Assembly (NCBI GenBank): GCA_040507985.1
Contig: JBEVNR010000042.1
Span: 1 to 61,045 of the forward strand
From: JBEVNR01 sp040507985
Lineage (GTDB): Bacteria; Pseudomonadota; Alphaproteobacteria; Rickettsiales; UBA6187
Direction of reading: 5' to 3'
Length of the DNA: 61,045 nt
A program made the position numbers and the translations under genes. Of this stretch, positions 44,230 to 53,393 are shown piece by piece. The notes below the pieces were generated by a model. It was not told where the DNA came from, did not search any database, and saw nothing but the letters and a program-made list of their open reading frames with translations. The first letter of the stretch is position 1. Each line of letters starts with the position of its first letter.

Positions 44230-46888
44230 TTTCCGTTTCCTCATTCATTGCCGGCATGGACGCTTCGCTCTTCGGTAACGTAAAAATAAACATGGCGCCT
44301 CCTCCTTCGGTACTCTTCGCCCATATTTGTCCGCCATGCGCTTCAACGATCGACTTGCATATAGGTAAGCCAAGCCCTGTGCCTTCCTTCGTTCCCTTAT
44401 GGAATTTCTCAAAAATTTTTCCTTCCTCGCCTTTAGCGATGCCGGGACCGTTATCTATGACGTAGATTTGCAGGTATTTTTTCTTATCTTCTACGGAAAT
44501 CGTGATTTGTATGTTGCTACGATTATACTTTACCGCATTCTCAAGGAGATTGGTGAAAACCTGCTCGATAAGCAGGCCGTCCACGTCGATGAGATCTTTG
44601 GTGCGTATGTTAAAGTCCACCGCGTTTTCCGGCAATATGTTTTTGAGGCGCATGAGCGCGGAGCCGATAATCTCTTCGAGAAAATAAGGCTGTTTGTTCA
44701 ATTTCATTTTTCCCGACTCAAGCCCGGTGATATCCAAAATGTTTTTTACCATTTTAGAAAGCTTGGAGCTTTGGTCGTAGATCGTTTTTACCATTTCTTC
44801 CGCCATTGGCGGCAAATACCCTCGCTTTGCCAATAGTTCGGCGGAAAGTCCGCTGATGGATACGAGCGGCGTCCTTAAGTCATGCGACACCGATTGCAGC
44901 AACGTATTGCGAAGTTTCTGCGCCTCCGCTTCTATTCTGCTTTGTTCCGCCTCTAAGGATTTGGTGGCGCGTTGCAGGGAAATGGCCATGATCGTAGAGA
45001 AAGCTTCCAGCATGGTAATTTGTTCCGGATCCAATTCCTGTTCCTTTAAAGGAATGACCCCCATGACGCCTACCGCCCTGTCTTCCTCCATTAACGGAAC
45101 GTAGCGTCCTTTGGTGGCGGAAAGCGTGTCGGTTCCCGACCCCGCTTGCTGGCCATTTTCAAACGCCCATTGCGCGGCGCTTTTTTCGCGTAAATCGACC
45201 GGCATGTCTACGCCGGAAATAAGCTGCAATCCTTCGGAATCGGAAGGAAGAAAAACCATGACGACGGCATTGAGTGCGTCGCTCACATATTTTGCCGCCG
45301 CCAGCGCCATGTTTTCATGCCCGCGCGTCGAGGAAAGCGCCTTTGCCAGGGAGAATAAATGCCTTATCTCCGTTTCCTTCTGCCTGTAAAACATCGCCCG
45401 CAACCGCAACCGAGAGGCGATGGATCCAATAAGAAGGCTGGCAATGAACATCACCACAAACGTGAAGTGGTAGCCTTGGTAATGCACGTTAAAACTATGG
45501 TAGGGTTCGGTGAAAAAAAAGTTGAACGCACCGACGCCAAGCATGGACGCCATGATGGAAGGCAACGTGCCGAAGCGCGACGCCACCAGCATCACCGTAA
45601 TCACGTACATCATCACCAAATTGGTGGGGTCTATCTTACCGCGAAAAGGCAATAATCCTGTGGTGCATAGGGCAACCGCGACGGTGGCGCAAATAAACCC
45701 CATAGGCTTGGCGCTTAGCACGGAGAATAAAAGGTGCAGGTTTCTTTTTCCGCCTTCTTCCGTCAGGACGTTAATTTCCACGTTGGCGCTTTTTCGGATA
45801 AGTTTTTCCGCTAAGGTTCCCACCAGAAAATCCCTAAGCCAACCGCGATGGCGAAGCCCTACGATAATGCGGGAAATGCCGCGCTCCTTCGCATATGTCA
45901 GCAATTCTTCAACCGCATTGTCGCCTTTAAGAAAAACGACGGTTCCGCCCATGCGTTCGGCAAGCTGCATGTTTCGTTCCACCGTTTCCTGATTTTTTTT
46001 GCCTAAACGGTAATGCCTTCCGGTTTCCACATACACGGCGAACCATGGCGCCTTCATGCGCGTCGCCACGCGTTTCGTGTGGCGGATGACGCGGGTGGAT
46101 AGCGAATCGTGGCCGATGCATACCATGATTTTCTCCGAAAGCATGACGTCGCGTCCGGTCGTGGTTTCTACGCCCATTTGTGCGTCCACGCGCTCGGCAG
46201 TGCGGCGCAAGGCAAGCTCCCGCAGGGCAATCAGATTGCGCTTTTCAAAAAAATTATCGGCGGCGTTCTTGCGCGCTTGCTCCGCAACGTACACCTTGCC
46301 GGACTTTAAGCGGTTTAGTAGTTCGTCGGTGGGAATGTCCACAAGCGATACGTGGTCGGCCCGATCGAACACTCCGTCCGGTACGGTTTCCTTTACCTGA
46401 ATGCCGGAAGTGCGCGCCACCAGATCGTTGATGCTTTCCAAATGCTGCACGTTGAGGGTCGTGTATATGTCGACGCCTTTGTTAAGCAATTCCTCTACGT
46501 CCATCCATCGCTTAGGGTGGCGGGAGCCGGGGGCGTTGGTGTGGGCAAGCTCGTCAAGCAATAATAAGGTCGGTTTTCGGGCGATGGCTTCGTCCAGGTC
46601 AAATTCCTTGATTTCGACGCCCCGGTGATGGGTGATTTTGCGCGGAATTTCCGGCAAATCCTTCACCCATTTTGCGGTTTCCTCGCGACCGTGGGTTTCT
46701 ACGATGCCAATGACGACGTCAACCCCGTCGCGTAAACGTTGCTGCGCTTCGTTAAGCATGGCGTAGGTCTTTCCAACGCCGGCGCAGGCTCCGAAGAAAA
46801 TTTTCAGGCTTCCGCGTCCTGAGATGGTTTCTTCCTGTTGGATTTTTTCTAACAGCTTATCGGGATTAGGACGCGACGTCTCGCTCAC
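44222..46888 (-). CDS. kdpD: Sensor kinase KdpD
   Basis: Detects low potassium or osmotic stress and phosphorylates KdpE. 888 residues in the standard order: N-terminal KdpD domain with Walker A FGACAGVGKTYAMLNEA and DELAHTNAPGSRHPKRW, a universal-stress-like domain at about 250-370, four membrane helices at about 400-495, a GAF-like domain, HisKA with QSVSHDLRTPLVSISG (His669), and HATPase with NLLENAVKYNRSN and GTGLGLPICKSI. It starts 14 bases after kdpC. Confidence 0.97.
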   Translation of the reverse strand: MSETSRPNPDKLLEKIQQEETISGRGSLKIFFGACAGVGKTYAMLNEAQQRLRDGVDVVIGIVETHGREETAKWVKDLPEIPRKITHHRGVEIKEFDLDEAIARKPTLLLLDELAHTNAPGSRHPKRWMDVEELLNKGVDIYTTLNVQHLESINDLVARTSGIQVKETVPDGVFDRADHVSLVDIPTDELLNRLKSGKVYVAEQARKNAADNFFEKRNLIALRELALRRTAERVDAQMGVETTTGRDVMLSEKIMVCIGHDSLSTRVIRHTKRVATRMKAPWFAVYVETGRHYRLGKKNQETVERNMQLAERMGGTVVFLKGDNAVEELLTYAKERGISRIIVGLRHRGWLRDFLVGTLAEKLIRKSANVEINVLTEEGGKRNLHLLFSVLSAKPMGFICATVAVALCTTGLLPFRGKIDPTNLVMMYVITVMLVASRFGTLPSIMASMLGVGAFNFFFTEPYHSFNVHYQGYHFTFVVMFIASLLIGSIASRLRLRAMFYRQKETEIRHLFSLAKALSSTRGHENMALAAAKYVSDALNAVVMVFLPSDSEGLQLISGVDMPVDLREKSAAQWAFENGQQAGSGTDTLSATKGRYVPLMEEDRAVGVMGVIPLKEQELDPEQITMLEAFSTIMAISLQRATKSLEAEQSRIEAEAQKLRNTLLQSVSHDLRTPLVSISGLSAELLAKRGYLPPMAEEMVKTIYDQSSKLSKMVKNILDITGLESGKMKLNKQPYFLEEIIGSALMRLKNILPENAVDFNIRTKDLIDVDGLLIEQVFTNLLENAVKYNRSNIQITISVEDKKKYLQIYVIDNGPGIAKGEEGKIFEKFHKGTKEGTGLGLPICKSIVEAHGGQIWAKSTEGGGAMFIFTLPKSEASMPAMNEETENG

Positions 46889-46902
46889 GTTGGTATTCTC
46901 AA

Positions 46903-47475
46903 TTATTGTTCGTCAAGCGCGAGATTTAATTCCGGCACGTTCACCACCGGCTCGCCTAATATGCCCAGCGTCCTTTTTTTCGTATGCCTATCAATAAGCT
47001 CCCGAACTTTTTCGATAGAAAGTCCGCGTGCTTTTGCCACGCGGCCTGCCTGATATGTTGCCGCTGCGAGGCTAATATGGGGATCAAGGCCGCTGGCGGA
47101 GGCGGTGACTAAATCTACGGGGACGTCCTCCGTATTTTCCGGATCGCTTGCCTTTAATGCGGCAATTCGCGCTTTGGCGGCGTCTAATAGCGCGGGAGCG
47201 GCGTTGCTAAGGTTCGAGCCGCCGGACGCCGCCGCATTATAAGGCGTCGGCGCCGTGGACGATAACCTGCCCCAAAAATATTGGGGACCGGTAAATTGCT
47301 GGCCAATCAGCGCCGATCCAACAATCGTTCCGTTTTTATTTTTTATCAGGCTGCCTTCCGCTTTTGACGGAAACGCAAGCCTGGAAACTCCCGTGACGAC
47401 GGCCGGATACACCGCCCCGCATAAAATAACGAACGCAAATAAAACAACGCTCACCTGACGTAACGCAACCAACAT
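46903..47475 (-). CDS. kdpC: Potassium-transporting ATPase subunit KdpC
   Basis: The KdpC subunit stabilises KdpB-KdpA contact. 190 residues with one N-terminal membrane helix (VVLFAFVILCGAVYPAVVTG) and the conserved GSALIGQQFTGPQYFWGRLS, then DLVTASASGLDPHIS. A clear AAGGAG ribosome site precedes the ATG, which follows kdpB closely. Confidence 0.96.
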   Translation of the reverse strand: MLVALRQVSVVLFAFVILCGAVYPAVVTGVSRLAFPSKAEGSLIKNKNGTIVGSALIGQQFTGPQYFWGRLSSTAPTPYNAAASGGSNLSNAAPALLDAAKARIAALKASDPENTEDVPVDLVTASASGLDPHISLAAATYQAGRVAKARGLSIEKVRELIDRHTKKRTLGILGEPVVNVPELNLALDEQ

Positions 47476-47484
47476 ACATTCTCC

Positions 47485-49542
47485 TTAAATCATTCCTGCG
47501 GCTGAAATTAATAGATCTATAATCTTTATTCCCGCAAACGGTACGATCATGCCGCCCAAGCCGTAAATCAGCGCATGCTTACGTAAGAGCGTCGAGGCGT
47601 TGTGCGGACTGTATTTTACGCCTTTGAGCGCCAAGGGAATCAACGCGACAATGATGAACGCATTGAAAATCACGGCGGACAATATGGCGCTTTGCGGCGA
47701 CGTCAGGCGCATCACGTTCAACGCGGCAAGCGCCGGGTAGGTAGTCACGAACGCTGCGGGAATAATGGCAAAATATTTGGCTATGTCATTGGCAAGGCTA
47801 AAGGTGGTTAGCGCGCCGCGCGTCATCAGCAACTGCTTGCCGATTTCGACCACTTCAATGAGTTTTGTCGGATCGGAGTCTAAATCCACCATGTTTGCCG
47901 CTTCCTTGGAAGCCTGCGTGCCGCTGTTCATGGCAACGGCCACGTCCGATTGCGCCAGCGCCGGCGCGTCGTTCGTACCGTCGCCCACCATCGCCACCAG
48001 TTCGCCGCCTTCCTGCATCTTGCGAATAAATTTCAACTTCGCTTCGGGGGTCGCTTCGGCAATGAAATCGTCCACTCCCGCTTCGGCGGCAATGGCGGCG
48101 GCGGTAAGCGGATTGTCGCCCGTAATCATCACACTCTTAATGCCCATCGTGCGAAGTTCCGCAAGGCGTTGCTTAATGCCGGGCTTAATAATGTCCTTTA
48201 AGTGAACCACCCCAAGCAAGCGTTTGTCTTCCACGACCAGAAGCGGCGTTCCGCCCTGGCGCGCAACGGCGTCCACTTTTTGCAGGACGTCCTTAGAAAC
48301 GTTGTCCGTTCCTAAATGTTTCTTGATGGCGTCGGTCGCGCCTTTCAGGATGCTTCTGTCCTTTATTTTTATGCCGCTCATACGGGTTTCGGCGGAAAAC
48401 GGAATAAACTCGGCGTCCAATCCCTCGCGCTCGGGCAAGGATATGCGGTGCTTGTCCTTTGCCAGCGTGACGATGCTTTTTCCTTCCGGCGTTTCGTCGG
48501 CAAGGGAGGAAAACGCGGCCGCTTCCGCAAGCTCTACCTCCATGACCGTGCTGTCGGGATAAAATGCCACCGCCTGTCTGTTGCCTATCGTAATCGTGCC
48601 GGTTTTATCCAGCAACAACACGTTCACGTCGCCGGCGGCTTCGACGGCGCGGCCCGAAGTGGCTACCACGTTGGCTTTGATTAAGCGCTGCATTCCCGAA
48701 ATGCCGATGGCGGAAAGCAACCCGCCAATGGTTGTCGGTATTAAGCAGACGAGCAACGCAATGACTACCGTCACGCTAATGACCTCTCCCTGCCCGGCTT
48801 CCCTCACGCTGAAAATGGAGAAGGGAAGCAAGGTGACGCACACTAACAGGAAGATAATGGTCATGGCGGAAAGCAGGATGGAAAGCGCGACTTCATTCGG
48901 GGTTTTTTGGCGTTTGGCGCTTTCCACTAAACCTATCATTTTATCAAGAAATGATTCGCCTGGCTCCGACGTGACCCTGACCACCAATCCGTCGGAAAGC
49001 ACGCGCGTGCCCCCCGTTACCGCATCCCTGTCGCCGCCGCTTTCGCGGATGACGGGAGCGCTTTCGCCCGTGATGGCGCTTTCGTCTATGGACGCGATGC
49101 CTTCTATGACCTGTCCGTCGGTGGGAATGAAGTCGCCCGCCTCCACGTACACAATGTCACCTTTATGCAGGGAAGTGGCCGGAACCGTTTCAAACTTCGT
49201 CTTGTCCGATTGCTTCTTCAGTTTTTTTGCGGTGACGTCCTTGCGCGCCTGCTTCAAGCTTGCGGCTTGCGCCTTGCCTTTCCCCTCCGCGATCGCTTCG
49301 GCAAAATTGGCAAATATGACGGTAAACCATAACCAGAAGCATATCTGCCCGATAAAGGCGGAAGATTCCGTTCCCGGCGCGTAAGAGTAATAGCCAAATA
49401 TCAGGGTCGTTATAACGGAGCCGACAAAGACGACGAACATAACGGGATTGCGCGCCTGATATTTCGGCGACAGCCGCGTGAGCGATAGAATAAGCGCATC
49501 CTTCCATGCCGGGCGTTGTTGCGTGCGCGGATGTTTCGTCAT
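47485..49542 (-). CDS. kdpB: Potassium-transporting P-type ATPase KdpB
   Basis: The ATP-hydrolysing subunit. 685 residues: phosphorylation Asp in LLDKTGTITIGNR, TGES in AITGESAPVI, the hinge GDGTNDAPALAQSDVAVAM and membrane helices at both ends. It starts one base after the kdpA stop, so translation is tightly linked. Confidence 0.97.
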   Translation of the reverse strand: MTKHPRTQQRPAWKDALILSLTRLSPKYQARNPVMFVVFVGSVITTLIFGYYSYAPGTESSAFIGQICFWLWFTVIFANFAEAIAEGKGKAQAASLKQARKDVTAKKLKKQSDKTKFETVPATSLHKGDIVYVEAGDFIPTDGQVIEGIASIDESAITGESAPVIRESGGDRDAVTGGTRVLSDGLVVRVTSEPGESFLDKMIGLVESAKRQKTPNEVALSILLSAMTIIFLLVCVTLLPFSIFSVREAGQGEVISVTVVIALLVCLIPTTIGGLLSAIGISGMQRLIKANVVATSGRAVEAAGDVNVLLLDKTGTITIGNRQAVAFYPDSTVMEVELAEAAAFSSLADETPEGKSIVTLAKDKHRISLPEREGLDAEFIPFSAETRMSGIKIKDRSILKGATDAIKKHLGTDNVSKDVLQKVDAVARQGGTPLLVVEDKRLLGVVHLKDIIKPGIKQRLAELRTMGIKSVMITGDNPLTAAAIAAEAGVDDFIAEATPEAKLKFIRKMQEGGELVAMVGDGTNDAPALAQSDVAVAMNSGTQASKEAANMVDLDSDPTKLIEVVEIGKQLLMTRGALTTFSLANDIAKYFAIIPAAFVTTYPALAALNVMRLTSPQSAILSAVIFNAFIIVALIPLALKGVKYSPHNASTLLRKHALIYGLGGMIVPFAGIKIIDLLISAAGMI

Positions 49543-49543
49543 A

Positions 49544-51316
49544 TTAACCTCTCGTCATAATAAATTCTGCCACAGGGCCAAGGATAAGCGCCGGCACGAA
49601 GGTGAGCAGCCCCACCATCACAACCACGCTCGCCAGCAAGGCGATAAACATCGGCGTATGGGTCGGCAACGTTCCGGCGGATATGGGAACGGTTTTTTTA
49701 GCCGCCAGCGAACCCGCTATTGCCAACGCGGGAATCATTACCCAATATCTGCCAAACAACATGGCCAAGCCTTGCAGCGTGTTATAAAAATAGGAATCGG
49801 CGGAAAGGCCTCCAAAAGCGCTTCCGTTATTCATTCCGGCGGAAGTGAAGGCATAAAGGATTTCGCTGAACCCATGCGCCCCATGTTCCTGCAAGCCGGC
49901 GACCCCGGCTTCCGTTAACACGCCTGCGGCCGTTCCCAACAAGACGGCGCCGCAAGGAAAGAGAATGGCGATCGAGGCCATTTTGATTTCATACACCTGA
50001 ATTTTTTTTCCGAGATATTCCGGCGTGCGGCCTACCATCAGTCCGGCGATAAACACGGCGATAAGGGCGAATATCAGCATGCCGTAAAGTCCGGAACCGA
50101 CGCCGCCGTAAATCACCTCGCCGAATTGCATGAGCGCAAATGCCGACAAGCCTCCGAGCGGCGTGTAGGAGTCGTGCATCGAATTGACGGAGCCGTTGGA
50201 AGCCGCCGTGGTGGCGGATTCCCATAATACGGAGTTGGCGACTCCGAAGCGCGCTTCCTTGCCCTCCATATTGCCGCCGGGTTGTAGGTCGGTTGCCTCC
50301 TGCGTTATTCCGAGAGCGTCAAGATGCGGGTTTCCCGCCTGCTCGCTCGCCAGCGAAAACAACAGGAACGGGATGAAGATAACCGTCATGGCCGCCAGCA
50401 CCGCCCAGCCTTGCCTTGCGTCGCCAACCATCCGGCCGAACGTGTGGCAAAACGCCGCCGGAATCAGGAGAATTGCCAGCAATTCAAGGAAATTGCTCGC
50501 GGCGTTGGGATTTTCCAGCGGGTGCGCGGAGTTTGCGTTAAAGAATCCGCCGCCGTTCGTGCCGAGTTGTTTAATGGCCACCTGAGAGGCCGCCGGACCG
50601 ACGGCAATGGTTTGGGTCGTCACGGTTTCGGTTTTGCCTTCGCCGTTCGTGACGACGATCGGCTCAAGCAATTGCGCCTCCTTATAGCGGTCAAACGTCT
50701 GTACGACGCCTTGCGACGCAAGCGCCAGGGCCAAAATTACCGATAAGGGAATAAGCACATAAAGATTCGTCCGCACCAGATCGACCCAAAAATTGCCGAT
50801 CGTTGCGGAATTTTTTCGCGCCAAGCCTCGAATGAACGCCGCAGCCGCCGCCATGCCGATCGCGGCGGAAAGGAAATTTTGTACGGTTAACCCTGCCATC
50901 TGGCTGAAATAGCTCATAACGGCTTCGCCGCTATATGCTTGCCAATTGGTGTTGCTGACGAAGCTGGCGGCCGTTCCGAACGCCAAATCGGGGTCAAGCC
51001 CGTTCAATCCTTCGGGATTTAAGGGCAGGTATTTCTGGAGCGACAAGATAAGAAACAGCAGAATAAATCCGCCGGCGCTGAAATAAATGATGGAAAGCGC
51101 ATATTGGCGCCAGCCCATTTCTTCGTCGGGATGAATGCCGGCAAGTCGGTAAATGCCACGTTCCGCAAACCCGAATAAACCAAGTAACGGATGGCGGTCG
51201 CCGCCATAGATTTTTGCCATATAACCGCCAAGGGGTTTGGCCAACGCCAAAAGCGCCGCAAAATATATCAGTATTTGTGCGACGCCGTTTGCCGGCATAT
51301 CATTAAACCATTCCAT
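49544..51316 (-). CDS. kdpA: Potassium-transporting ATPase subunit KdpA
   Basis: The K+ channel-like subunit, 590 residues with about ten membrane helices. Selectivity loops are visible: VSNTNWQAYSGEAVM, GTNGGGFFNANSAHPLENP and AGMNNGSAFGGL. The start at 51316 (MEWFNDMP) is chosen because AAGGAG precedes it; a longer frame to 51394 runs through the vestigial porin tail and is not real. Confidence 0.96.
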   Translation of the reverse strand: MEWFNDMPANGVAQILIYFAALLALAKPLGGYMAKIYGGDRHPLLGLFGFAERGIYRLAGIHPDEEMGWRQYALSIIYFSAGGFILLFLILSLQKYLPLNPEGLNGLDPDLAFGTAASFVSNTNWQAYSGEAVMSYFSQMAGLTVQNFLSAAIGMAAAAAFIRGLARKNSATIGNFWVDLVRTNLYVLIPLSVILALALASQGVVQTFDRYKEAQLLEPIVVTNGEGKTETVTTQTIAVGPAASQVAIKQLGTNGGGFFNANSAHPLENPNAASNFLELLAILLIPAAFCHTFGRMVGDARQGWAVLAAMTVIFIPFLLFSLASEQAGNPHLDALGITQEATDLQPGGNMEGKEARFGVANSVLWESATTAASNGSVNSMHDSYTPLGGLSAFALMQFGEVIYGGVGSGLYGMLIFALIAVFIAGLMVGRTPEYLGKKIQVYEIKMASIAILFPCGAVLLGTAAGVLTEAGVAGLQEHGAHGFSEILYAFTSAGMNNGSAFGGLSADSYFYNTLQGLAMLFGRYWVMIPALAIAGSLAAKKTVPISAGTLPTHTPMFIALLASVVVMVGLLTFVPALILGPVAEFIMTRG

Positions 51317-51330
51317 CCCGTTCTCCTTGC

Positions 51331-51423
51331 TTAAAATCTGTATGCCGTACCGAAGAAGAAATTCACGTCGTCTGCGGCGTCGGTGACGCCGCATTGAACG
51401 TTTGCATCCACGCGGAAAAACAT
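51331..51423 (-). pseudogene. Vestigial outer-membrane porin C-terminus between kdpF and kdpA
   Basis: A 30-codon frame encoding MFFRVDANVQCG ... NFFFGTAYRF then stop. Alternating residues and the terminal Tyr-Arg-Phe are the signature of the last strand of an outer-membrane beta-barrel. Nothing upstream codes for the rest; the kdpF stop is 25 bases away. The simplest view is that a porin gene once lay here in the operon and was deleted except for its end. Confidence 0.5.
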
Positions 51424-51448
51424 TTACTCATAAAGACTTACCTATGTC

Positions 51449-51541
51449 TTAAGGAAATATTTCAGGCTTTAACAAAGCGATTGCCAGATAGACCAGCAAC
51501 GAAGCGGCGACGACGGCGCCAAGCGAATATATGATGAGCAT
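51449..51541 (-). CDS. kdpF: KdpF small membrane subunit
   Basis: A 30-residue single-pass membrane peptide MLIIYSLGAVVAASLLVYLA followed by IALLKPEIFP, the usual KdpF form ending in a K-P-E-x-F motif. It stabilises the Kdp complex. It is the first gene of the kdp operon. ATG 51541 lies within a longer frame to 51649 that is not conserved. Confidence 0.88.
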   Translation of the reverse strand: MLIIYSLGAVVAASLLVYLAIALLKPEIFP

Positions 51542-51870
51542 GCTTAATCCTTTAATTGGTTTAATGCCTGTACGAGCCGGCCCGTTAACATAAAAAACGC
51601 TACGCCGGATAAGAGATAGACTAAAAACATATCGTTCCTTGCCATTCATTGAGCCTTAATGCGATATTAAGGTTTTTGATATTTTTGATGCGTATACATT
51701 TAGAGTGAAGCCGCATAGATTCCGTATAAATCGCGCAATCGTTTTTTAGCGGTTTCATCTCCGGCGGAATTAAGGAAGGGAAAGCGTTGCGTTAGCGCGT
51801 TAATCATTATTTATGATTGCTTCCGTAAAATACACCCTATCGAAATAAAGGGGAACGCGAAAAAGCGGGG

Positions 51871-53158
51871 GTGAAGCGTGCGTCTATCCAAGAAAATTCC
51901 CTTAGCCGTCATGTTGCCGTCGCTTGTCGGCATGGCGACGATAGGAACGGCGTCGGATTACATGATAAGAAAGGCCGAACGCGCCGCGCCAAGCGTCGTT
52001 GCTTCCGCTGGCGAAGACGTAAGCGACAGGGAGGTTATGCTCGGCATATTGCTGGGAACGCTGGCGCTCACGCAAATAGTCGGCGTGGCGTTCGCCCGTT
52101 CCGTGACGCGTCCGCTCGCGCGCATTTCCGACGACATGGCGACGTTGTCGTCGGGCAATCTTTCCGGCGGTTCGTCCTTAGATTTTAATCGTCGCGACGA
52201 AATAGGCGAAATGGCCGACGCGCTGCGCGTCTTTCGGCAAAACGCGCAGGAAAAACGCACGTTGGAGGAAGAATCCCGCGCGGAAAAAGCCCGGGCGGAA
52301 AAAGCGAGGCAAGAATTGGCGATGGATTTGGCGAATCGGTTCGAGCAACGCACGCGTTCGATCTTATCCGCCGTGGCAGGCTGCGCGTCCCGCCTGTCGG
52401 AAAACGCCGAATCGCTCTCCGGCCAGATAGACCGCGTGTGCGGAGACGCCAGGCAAGCGGCGGAGTCGTCCGCCGAAACGTCCGGCAACGTGAATACCGT
52501 AGCGTCCGCCACGGAGGAGCTTTCGGCGTCGGTCAACGAAATTTCCCAACAAATCAGCCTTTCGCATAAGGCGGTCAGCATGTCGGTGGAAAAAACAGAA
52601 ATGGCCGACGGCGCGACGAAAACGCTGGCGGAAACCACCAAAAACATCGGCGAGGTCATTGAGCTTATCAACAATATCGCCGAACAGATTAACTTGCTCG
52701 CGCTGAACGCCACCATTGAGTCGGCGCGCGCCGGCGAGGCGGGGAAAGGATTCGCCGTGGTGGCGTCGGAGGTGAAGAACCTGGCGTCGCAAACGTCGAA
52801 GGCGACCGAAGACATTTCCGCAAAAATCGACCAAATGCAAACTGCGTCTCAAAACGTCGTCGATTCGCTCGCGGCGATACGCACGGCGATTATGAACGTG
52901 AATAAGTTTGCGGGAAGCGTCGCATCGGCGGTTGAACAGCAAAGCGCCACGACGAACGAAATCGCGCAAAACATGCAAGTGGCGGCGCGGCACACCGGCC
53001 ACGTCAACGCCGCCTTGTCGGGCGTAACGGAGGGGGCGTCGACGTCGCGAAACGCGTCGATGGCGCTGCAAGCGTCGATGAGAAAGATGAAAAGGGAAAC
53101 CGATCGCATGGACGTAGAAATTCGCGCCTTTCTCGACGAAATTCGCCGCAGCGCCTAG
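51871..53158 (+). CDS. Methyl-accepting chemotaxis protein with minimal sensor
   Basis: A 426-residue chemoreceptor from GTG 51878 (another GTG at 51871 is out of frame with it). Two membrane helices at about residues 8-26 and 52-72 enclose a periplasmic part of only some 25 residues. HAMP follows (RPLARISDDMATLSSGNL), then the signalling helices with the hairpin tip EQINLLALNATIESARAGEAGKGFAVVASEVKNLA. The tip that contacts CheA/CheW is intact. There is no CheR-binding tail. No other chemotaxis gene lies in the window. It may sense membrane or cytoplasmic state. Confidence 0.88.
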
Positions 53159-53214
53159 GCGTTCATTGATGGCATGGTTTTGTTTTAATAACCGAGGCTT
53201 ATTTTTCCGCCGAT

Positions 53215-53367
53215 CAATAGACCTCTTGCAAAACCCGCTATGGCGGAGCGAATGCTAGGATCGCCCGCCCGGAGAAGCACAGCGTACTTAGACGTACGTG
53301 AGCATTCGAGGACGGACGGGACGACGCAGGCGGCCGCCAAAGATAGGGTTATGCAAGAGGTCTATTG
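53215..53367. repeat. MITE-like element, 153 bp
   Basis: Terminal inverted repeats of 22 bp with one mismatch, beginning CAATAGACCTCTTGCA at 53215 and ending in its complement at 53367. The GC-rich interior holds a GTACTTAGACGTAC hairpin. No coding capacity. It lies 26 bases beyond the leuS stop, between convergent genes. A related half end is at 29120-29142, and the interior layout recalls the element at 7996-8137. Confidence 0.8.
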
Positions 53368-53393
53368 ACGCCGGACCGCATTTCCGAAACCGC

